From positions 1 to 7,533 of the forward strand of contig CABUBH010000063.1 of the NCBI GenBank assembly GCA_902489775.1: a stretch of 7,533 bases of DNA, written 5' to 3'. The stretch is from an uncultured Collinsella sp. Lineage in GTDB: Bacteria > Actinomycetota > Coriobacteriia > Coriobacteriales > Coriobacteriaceae. Shown here in pieces: positions 1-4,874 of this stretch. Position 1 is the first letter of the stretch. Every line of letters starts with the position of its first letter. The notes below the pieces were generated by a model. It ran no database searches. It had not been told where the DNA came from and saw only the letters and a list, made by a program, of their open reading frames with translations. The translations under genes and the position numbers were made by a program.

Positions 1-1
1 C

Positions 2-3000
2 GTCGGCGGCGACAGCCAGCGCGAGTTCGGCTTCACGGTCGCGTTGGCCGACGGGGACGGCGAGCCCGTCTCCGGCACCTTCGGCAAGGGCGAGGGCGCC
101 GTGACGTTCGCGGACGGCAAGGCGACCTTCACGCTTAAGGACGGCGGGGAGAAGACCGTCGCCGGCCTGCCCGTGGGCGCGCGCTACACCGTGACCGAGG
201 ACGCCGCCGAGGGCTATACGACCACGGTCAACGGGGCTGACGGCTCCAAGGCCGAAGGCGCCGTGACCGAGGACGGCGCGCTCGCGGCGTTCACCAACAC
301 GTACGGAACGGCCACCGAGGGCAGAGACGTCTCCACCGCGGGACTCTTCACCAAGGCGCTCAAGGGTCGCGACTGGGCCGAGGGCGATAGCTTCCAGTTC
401 ACGCTTACGGGCGAGGGCGGCGCTCCCATGCCCGAGGGCTCTGCCGACGGCTCCAAGACCGTCAGCGTGACGGCCGCCGCCGGAACCAAGGCGGGCGATA
501 GTGTCGCCTTCGACTTCGGCCCCATCCGCTACACGCTCGATGACATCAAGGACGCCGGGTTCGCCGAGGTCGGCGGCAAGCGCGTGCGCGCCAAGACCTT
601 CACCTACGAGGTGCGCGAGGTCAGGCCCGATGACGGTTCTGCCATCGCCGGTGTGGACTACGACGGCCACGCCGCCACGATGACGGTGACCGTGACCGAC
701 GACGGCTCCGGCAACCTCACGGCCTCGACGCCCGCGATCGCGCAGGTGAGCGGCGGCGACTTCGTCAACACCTACACGACCGAGCTCGACTACTCGGCCC
801 GCGCGGGCGTGCGCCTGTCCAAGACGCTCTCTGGCCGCGCCGTGGAGGCGGGCCAGTTCGCCTTCACCGTGACCGCCGACGCCGAGACGGCAGCCAAGCT
901 CGGCCTCAAGACCGGCAAGGATGCCTACACCGTGGCCGCGGCAGATGACGGGCAGGCCGATCTCATCGGCCTTATCGGCGGCGCCGCGAAGGGCGACGTG
1001 ACATTCACCGATGCCGACGCGGGCAAGACCTACAGCTTCACCGTCGCCGAGACCAAACTTGGCGGCGACGGCTACACCAACGACACCGAGCCGCGCACGG
1101 TGACCATCGCGCTCGCCTACGACGCCACGACGGGCGAACTCACGGTCACGACCACGGTCGTCAAGGACGGTGTCGAGGTCGCTCGCAGCGAGGTCTCGAC
1201 GGCCGATGACGCTGCGTCGCTACCAGCGCCCGTGACGGTGGCGTTCCAGAACTCCTACGAGGCCACCGGCACGCTCGGCGGCGAGGGCAGCGTGGCCATC
1301 GATGCCACCAAGACGCTGACGGGCCGCGCCGCGGCGGCGGGCGAGTTCTCGTTCTCCGTCCGCGATGCGCACGGTAACGTGGTCGCGACCGCGTCCAACC
1401 GGGCCTCCGGCGACGGCGAGGTCGCGGAGCTTGCGTTCTCGCCCATCTCCTACACCACCGACGAGCTCGAGCAGATGGTGGTGGACGGCACCGCCACCAG
1501 GGCCGACGACGGCTCCTGGACCATCCCTTATACCGTTTCCGAGGACACGGCGGCGCTGCCCGCCGGCGTGACGGCGACCGCCTCGAGCTTCGACATCACG
1601 GTCAAGGCGACCGATAACGGCAAGGGCGGTCTGGATGTGGCCGTGGCCTACCCCGAGGGCTCCGACGGCAAGCTGTCGTTCGTGAACGGCTACGGTACCA
1701 ACGAGGCGACGGTCGACCTTGCGGGCACCAAGACGCTGGCGCTCGGTCAGGCCGGACTCGGCCTGACGCAGGCCGACATCGAGGGCAAGTACACCTTCAA
1801 GATTGAGCCGCTGGACGGCGCGCCCGCACCGGCCGACGCCTCCGGCAAGACGGTGACCGAGGCGACCAACGACGCCGCCGGCAACGTCGAGCTGGGTAGC
1901 GTCACGTTCAGGCAGCCGAGCGACCTCGATGACGTCGAGATCGACGGCGACGGTCTGCGCACCAAGACGTTCGCCTACCGGGTGAGCGAGTCCGGCTCGG
2001 TCGACGGCGTGGTCAATGACGCGGTGGCGTCCAGGACCTTCACGGTCAAGGTGGTCGAGGACACCAACGCGGGCACGCTCGCCGCGGAGGTCCTGCCCGC
2101 CGAGGGCACGCCCGAGGGTAAGGGCGCGTTCGAGTTCACCAATACCTACGGCGTCGGCCCCGCCCCGAGCACCGTCACCGACCAGATCAAGGTGAGCAAG
2201 AAGCTCAAGGGCCGCGACCTGGTCGAGGGCGAGTTCGAGTTCCAGTTGATCGAGATCAACGCCGACGGCAGCGAGAGTATTGCGGTGACGGGCAAGAACG
2301 CCGCGGACGGCACGGTGACGCTCAACCCCATCACCTATACCGCGCCCGGCACGCATAGCTACGAGCTGCGCGAGGTCGCCGGCGCGGCGGGCGGCGTGAC
2401 GTACGACAGGGCGGTGCACCGCGTGCGCACGACGGTCACCGATGCCGGCAACGGCAAGCTCACCGTCAAGCACGACCTTGTGGATGCCGAGGGCAATCCC
2501 ACGGGCGATGGCTCGGTGACGTTCACCAACGGCTACGAGGCTGCGCCCGTCACCCTCAAGCTGGGCGCCGCCAAGGTGCTCAAGGGCGCCGAGCTCAAGG
2601 CGGGGCAGTTTAGCTTTGAGCTCAAGAGCCGGGACGGCAAGGTCATGTCGACCGCCAAGAACGCCGCCGACGGCAGCGTCACGTTCGACGCGCTGACCTT
2701 CAAGCAGGCCGGTACCTACACCTTCACGGTGAGCGAGGTCGACGATGGCCAGGCACACGTGACCTACGACAAGGCCGTGCACAAGATTGTCGTCACGGTG
2801 AGCGACGAGGCGGCCGACGGCTCCAAGACGGGCTACCTGTCGGCGAAGGTCTCCTACGAGGGCGACGCCAACCTGCCGCCGGTCTTCACCAACAGCTACG
2901 CCGAGGAACCCGGGACCCCCGGCACCCCGGAGAACCCCGGCACGCCGGGCGGCGGTTCGGGCGGCGGTTCCGATAGCGGCTCCGGCGACAGCTCCGGCGG

Positions 3001-3130
3001 CGGCGGCTCCAAGGGCGGCATGCCCGACACCGGCGACCGCAGCCTGCCGGCGACGGCACTCGGCGCCATGGCCGGCATCGGCGCGCTGGCCGTCGCGGGC
3101 GGTGCGGCCCTGTACCGCAGGCGCCGCTAG
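2..3130 (+). CDS. LPXTG-type wall-anchored surface protein with FctA/T-antigen isopeptide repeats (5' partial)
   Basis: The frame is open from the window edge to a TAG stop, so the start codon lies upstream; the TTG at 44 is not a credible start because homologous domain sequence precedes it. Counting from the first full codon (1042 residues visible), residues 1-101 resemble a Cna-B-like domain (DUF7601 type, with LPVGARYTVTE). Six FctA/Spy0128-like repeats follow, ending in F-x-N-x-Y at about 258, 419, 564, 716, 845 and 966. Residues 967-1006 are a Pro then Gly/Ser stalk, MPDTG is at 1007-1011, then comes a hydrophobic helix and a terminal RRRR. In this family Lys-Asn bonds stiffen a stalk that sortase links to peptidoglycan or to a pilus. 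An adhesin or pilin-like role is inferred; the binding head would be in the missing N-terminus. A hairpin follows the stop codon directly. Confidence 0.93.
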   Translation, partial: VGGDSQREFGFTVALADGDGEPVSGTFGKGEGAVTFADGKATFTLKDGGEKTVAGLPVGARYTVTEDAAEGYTTTVNGADGSKAEGAVTEDGALAAFTNTYGTATEGRDVSTAGLFTKALKGRDWAEGDSFQFTLTGEGGAPMPEGSADGSKTVSVTAAAGTKAGDSVAFDFGPIRYTLDDIKDAGFAEVGGKRVRAKTFTYEVREVRPDDGSAIAGVDYDGHAATMTVTVTDDGSGNLTASTPAIAQVSGGDFVNTYTTELDYSARAGVRLSKTLSGRAVEAGQFAFTVTADAETAAKLGLKTGKDAYTVAAADDGQADLIGLIGGAAKGDVTFTDADAGKTYSFTVAETKLGGDGYTNDTEPRTVTIALAYDATTGELTVTTTVVKDGVEVARSEVSTADDAASLPAPVTVAFQNSYEATGTLGGEGSVAIDATKTLTGRAAAAGEFSFSVRDAHGNVVATASNRASGDGEVAELAFSPISYTTDELEQMVVDGTATRADDGSWTIPYTVSEDTAALPAGVTATASSFDITVKATDNGKGGLDVAVAYPEGSDGKLSFVNGYGTNEATVDLAGTKTLALGQAGLGLTQADIEGKYTFKIEPLDGAPAPADASGKTVTEATNDAAGNVELGSVTFRQPSDLDDVEIDGDGLRTKTFAYRVSESGSVDGVVNDAVASRTFTVKVVEDTNAGTLAAEVLPAEGTPEGKGAFEFTNTYGVGPAPSTVTDQIKVSKKLKGRDLVEGEFEFQLIEINADGSESIAVTGKNAADGTVTLNPITYTAPGTHSYELREVAGAAGGVTYDRAVHRVRTTVTDAGNGKLTVKHDLVDAEGNPTGDGSVTFTNGYEAAPVTLKLGAAKVLKGAELKAGQFSFELKSRDGKVMSTAKNAADGSVTFDALTFKQAGTYTFTVSEVDDGQAHVTYDKAVHKIVVTVSDEAADGSKTGYLSAKVSYEGDANLPPVFTNSYAEEPGTPGTPENPGTPGGGSGGGSDSGSGDSSGGGGSKGGMPDTGDRSLPATALGAMAGIGALAVAGGAALYRRRR
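305..2899 (+). repeat. Six divergent FctA/T-antigen-type domain repeats
   Basis: Six units of about 120-160 residues lie in tandem, bounded roughly at 305-775, 776-1258, 1259-1693, 1694-2149, 2150-2536 and 2537-2899. Each starts with a lysine motif (FTKALKGR, LSKTLSGR, DATKTLTGR, AGTKTLALG, VSKKLKGR, GAAKVLKGA). Each has a central aromatic-x-V/L-x-E strand (YEVRE, FTVAE, YTVSE, YRVSE, YELRE, FTVSE) and ends with an asparagine motif (FVNTY, FQNSY, FVNGY, FTNTY, FTNGY, FTNSY). Lys, Glu and Asn are the residues expected for a self-forming intramolecular isopeptide bond. The copies have diverged clearly, so this is an old array and not a recent tandem duplication. Boundaries are approximate. Confidence 0.85.
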
Positions 3131-3139
3131 CGATATGCA

Positions 3140-3178
3140 CGAGTGGGGCGGATCCATCCGATGGGTTCGCCCCACTTG
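3140..3178 (+). terminator. Strong hairpin just after the surface-protein gene, probable terminator without a T-tract
   Basis: Arms 3142-3150 (AGTGGGGCG) and 3168-3176 (CGCCCCACT) match perfectly. The helix continues inward with two G-T wobbles to CCAT/ATGG around a CCG loop (3158-3160), and outward by one wobble and one C-G pair. It begins ten bases after the stop codon. The following bases (TGCCCTGTTGGG) are not T-rich, so this is not a textbook intrinsic terminator. It may act in termination or protect the mRNA 3' end. Confidence 0.6.
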
Positions 3179-3204
3179 CCCTGTTGGGCGGGAGCGGGTA
3201 AGAT
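3176..3204 (+). promoter_or_regulatory. Promoter of the SRP RNA gene
   Basis: A -35-like TTGCCC (3176-3181) is separated by 17 bases from a -10-like TAAGAT (3199-3204). The predicted start falls at about 3211, which is also the first base of the SRP RNA terminal stem. That agreement supports the call. The -35 box touches the end of the upstream hairpin. Confidence 0.7.
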
Positions 3205-3210
3205 ATACCG

Positions 3211-3330
3211 AGCGCCTAGCGCGTTCGATGGGTTCGGATGACGACATGTTCCGAATCTGGTCAGGTCCGGAAGGAAGCAGCCATAAGGAGCCTCTGTCGG
3301 GCATCCGAATCCATCGAGTGCACGGGCGCT
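3211..3330 (+). ncRNA. ffs: Signal recognition particle RNA, small bacterial (4.5S-like) type
   Basis: This is the RNA scaffold of the signal recognition particle. It binds Ffh and helps target nascent membrane and secreted proteins to FtsY and the translocon. The diagnostic apical sequence GGTCCGGAAGGAAGCAGCC lies at 3264-3282, with the GGAA tetraloop at 3269-3272. The ends pair as expected for the rod: AGCGCC (3211-3216) with GGCGCT (3325-3330), and a continuous 16-bp helix of 3225-3240 with 3302-3317 containing one G-U pair. There is no Alu domain, so it is the short form of about 120 nt. A run of five T (3330-3334) directly after the closing stem should end transcription. Exact ends are inferred from the fold. 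Confidence 0.95.
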
Positions 3331-3456
3331 TTTTGGTGCCGCGATTTGGCCCGGCCGGCGGCGAGATATTTGGTGTCTCGCTGGTCCTCGGCTTCGCCTG
3401 CGGGATCGCTCGACTACCAAATATCTCGCCGCCGGCCGGGCCACTTCGTCCAAAAA
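3330..3456. repeat. Long perfect inverted repeat / foldback element downstream of ffs
   Basis: Positions 3347-3374 and 3416-3443 are perfect reverse complements over 28 bp; each arm holds a GC-rich outer part (GGCCCGGCCGGCGGCGAG) and an AT-rich inner part (ATATTTGGT). Outside them TTTTTGG (3330-3336) matches CCAAAAA (3450-3456) across a 10/6-base internal loop. The 41-base middle can fold further: GTC/GAC, GC/GC, GGTCC/GGATC-type pairs, and a terminal GGC-TTC-GCC. The whole element can therefore form one arm as DNA or RNA. There is no convincing ORF inside. It could be a non-autonomous palindromic repeat (MITE- or REP-like) or a strong terminator or RNA-processing hairpin; the sequence alone does not decide. 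Confidence 0.8.
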
Positions 3457-3583
3457 TCACTCGTAAAGGCGCATTAATCTGAATTAAATCTATCCCTGTC
3501 GTTATGCTGTTTGCTGGTGTTGCCTGGGCATCGGTGTCTATGTGGTTCAAGGGATGGCGGCATTACCATTTGTTTTTACAAGT

Positions 3584-3626
3584 AAAGAGGCCCGTTTCCC
3601 TGGTTGGGGGAAACGGGCCTCTTTTT
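3584..3626. terminator. Bidirectional intrinsic terminator
   Basis: Perfect 17-bp arms at 3584-3600 (AAAGAGGCCCGTTTCCC) and 3608-3624 enclose a 7-base loop. On the + strand the stem runs into TTTTT (3622-3626). On the - strand it ends in CTCTTTACTT, about 45 bases after the stop codon of the coiled-coil gene, so it should terminate that gene. It would also stop any rightward transcript coming from the ffs side. Confidence 0.88.
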
Positions 3627-3669
3627 GTCTCTGGGCTTGTGGATTGGTGAAGACGATATGCTCTGGCGG

Positions 3670-4659
3670 CTATTTTGAGTTCTTGATGCGGCGGGTGGCT
3701 GTGGCGGTTATTCCGAGTCCCATGGCGGCGATTCCTGCTAGTGCGATTGCGCTTGGCGTTATGTCGCCTGTGTTTGCGAGCTTGCCGGCGGTCGTATTCG
3801 CTTGCTTGCCGTTGCTCGAGTTCGCCTGCTTGGCGGAGCTCGGTGCGGCGTCTTTGCCGGTCGCGGGCGAGCTGGCGGGCTGTGCCGTCTCGGCCGGTTG
3901 CGCCGAGCCGGAGGGAGGCGTTGTCTCGGTCGGTTGCGTTATCTCGGGCGAGGCGGCCTTATCTGCTGCGGCTTTCGCCTCTTCGTATGCCTTGCAGGCG
4001 TCGTCATAGGCCGCCCGTGCCTTTTCCAAATCGTCGGTGAGCGCATTTCGCTTGGCTATGCTTTCGTCGACGCTGGCTTTGGCTTCCTCCGCCGCACTCT
4101 CGAAATACTGAACGTGTCCTTTCTGACTTTCGAGGCGGCTTCGGTAGTGGGCAAGCTCATATTCGCAAGAACGTTCTCGCGAATCTGCCATCATGATCTC
4201 CGAACGCAACTGTTGAGCAGTTGCGTAATCTCCGTTGTCGTATGCCTCTTTTAATTTTGCCTGAAGCTCGATTACCCGGTTGTGGGCCTCATCGTATTTG
4301 GCTTGGGCTGCATCGACGTCCGCTTGCATAGCGGGAAGGGGCTCCCTCCGTTTGGCGGCTTCCGCCACCACCATGTCGTAGATCTCTTGAAAAGCGGCAA
4401 TGTCATCATCGATTTCCGCAAGTTTCTCGGGACTTGCGGCAACTTTTGCGGCCTCGAGGTTTTTGAGCGCTTCCTGCATGGTTGCATACGCTTTTTCTTT
4501 TGCGGCGGCCGCATCTTCCGTCTGCAAGGCAACTGCACCGGTGGGGGAACTGGTTTCTGCCGCTATCGCCGTTGCGGGGGCGATTCCCGCGACAAGTGCC
4601 GCGGAAAGGGCGATGCCCACGGTTGCTCGTCTTGCTCTTCTTGCGAGAATGTCGTTCAT
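3670..4659 (-). CDS. Secreted coiled-coil surface protein with LANTG sorting signal
   Basis: The product has 329 residues. It starts at an ATG with GAGGTG (4665-4670 on the + axis) five bases upstream. A signal peptide covers about residues 1-34: basic LARRARR, a hydrophobic core, and cleavage near AIA-A. Residues about 50-245 are Ala/Glu/Lys/Gln-rich, charged and nearly proline-free, typical of a long helical coiled coil. Residues about 246-292 form a Pro/Ser/Thr/Gln linker. LANTG is at 294-298, followed by a hydrophobic helix and the tail RRIKNSK, so the protein should be wall-attached by sortase. LAXTG is the motif described for class E sortases of high-GC Gram-positives. The architecture recalls M-like rods, but no known binding domain is recognised and the ligand is unknown. 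It is transcribed alone and ends at the terminator at 3584-3626. Confidence 0.92.
   Translation of the reverse strand: MNDILARRARRATVGIALSAALVAGIAPATAIAAETSSPTGAVALQTEDAAAAKEKAYATMQEALKNLEAAKVAASPEKLAEIDDDIAAFQEIYDMVVAEAAKRREPLPAMQADVDAAQAKYDEAHNRVIELQAKLKEAYDNGDYATAQQLRSEIMMADSRERSCEYELAHYRSRLESQKGHVQYFESAAEEAKASVDESIAKRNALTDDLEKARAAYDDACKAYEEAKAAADKAASPEITQPTETTPPSGSAQPAETAQPASSPATGKDAAPSSAKQANSSNGKQANTTAGKLANTGDITPSAIALAGIAAMGLGITATATRRIKNSK
3763..3831 (-). repeat. Three tandem 8-residue (24-bp) units ending in the sorting motif
   Basis: Residues 277-284 KQANSSNG, 285-292 KQANTTAG and 293-299 KLANTGD of the coiled-coil protein are in register every eight residues. The DNA also repeats: on the + strand TTCGC-T/C-TGCTTG recurs at a spacing of 24 bases. 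The LANTG sorting signal itself is the last unit. Confidence 0.7.
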
Positions 4660-4691
4660 CTCGGCACCTCATTTCAAGGGTTGGCGACTAA

Positions 4692-4720
4692 CTTGGTAGC
4701 ACTAATGTAAGTATACCAAG
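4692..4720. promoter_or_regulatory. Inverted repeat over the coiled-coil gene promoter, possible operator
   Basis: CTTGGTA (4692-4698) and TACCAAG (4714-4720) are perfect 7-bp inverted copies separated by 15 bases. The right copy overlaps the extended -10 of the leftward promoter and the left copy lies just past its predicted start. That is a suitable position for a repressor dimer. A transcribed hairpin is less likely because the right half is in or upstream of the -10. No cognate regulator is in the window. Confidence 0.4.
4710..4718 (-). promoter_or_regulatory. Extended -10 promoter element for the coiled-coil surface protein
   Basis: Read on the - strand, the sequence is TGGTATACT: a TG-N extension followed by the -10-like TATACT. 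No good -35 box is visible 16-18 bases upstream, which is acceptable for an extended -10 promoter. The predicted start near 4703 gives a 5' leader of about 44 bases. Confidence 0.5.
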
Positions 4721-4800
4721 CGGTCGACCCGACACTGGCTGGGCGTGCGCGTGCCTTTCCGCTTCTTTGGAAACCGAATCCCGTTAGAAATGACGAGTTG

Positions 4801-4830
4801 TTTACGCTTCTTTTGGGGTGGCGGTACTAT
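4801..4830 (+). promoter_or_regulatory. Probable promoter of the ABC exporter operon
   Basis: TTTACG (4801-4806) and TACTAT (4825-4830) are separated by 18 bases and resemble -35 and -10 boxes imperfectly. A start near 4837 would give a leader of about 38 bases before the ATG at 4875. The region is AT-richer than its surroundings, as expected of a promoter. Confidence 0.45.
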
Positions 4831-4859
4831 CATGATTCGAATTGAGTGTGAATGATGAT

Positions 4860-4865
4860 AGGGAG
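4860..4865 (+). promoter_or_regulatory. Ribosome binding site that sets the start of the first ABC gene
   Basis: AGGGAG lies nine bases before the ATG at 4875. The in-frame TTG at 4842 and GTG at 4848 have no such sequence upstream, so the site favours the ATG. Confidence 0.7.
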
Positions 4866-4874
4866 CGCCTTTTT

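Noticed and set aside
3102..3482. 126-codon + strand open frame through ffs and the foldback element
   Set aside because: It overlaps the end of the surface gene and an essential structured RNA; no ribosome binding site or recognisable protein.
1220..3550. 776-codon open frame on the - strand opposite the surface-protein gene
   Set aside because: It is a shadow of high-GC codon use: low-complexity, Arg/Gly/Ala/His-rich protein with no domain or credible start, running across the hairpin, ffs and the foldback element.
3504..3650. 48-residue + strand mini-ORF beginning MLFAGVAWASVSMWFKGW
   Set aside because: The start is hydrophobic and membrane-like, but there is no ribosome binding site and the frame runs through the bidirectional terminator stem, so a chance ORF is more likely.
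3542..4009. 155-codon + strand open frame rich in Ala/Val/Ser
   Set aside because: It crosses the terminator and is antisense to the coiled-coil gene, which has a signal peptide, ribosome binding site and sorting signal.
4282..4710. 142-codon + strand frame opposite the coiled-coil gene's N-terminal half
   Set aside because: It is antisense to a supported gene, Gly/Phe/Arg-rich without domain features, and covers that gene's promoter.
4842..4874. Longer N-terminus for the first ABC gene from TTG 4842 or GTG 4848
   Set aside because: The added residues (SVNDDRERLF) are not typical of the family, neither codon has a ribosome binding site, and AGGGAG is correctly placed for the ATG at 4875.
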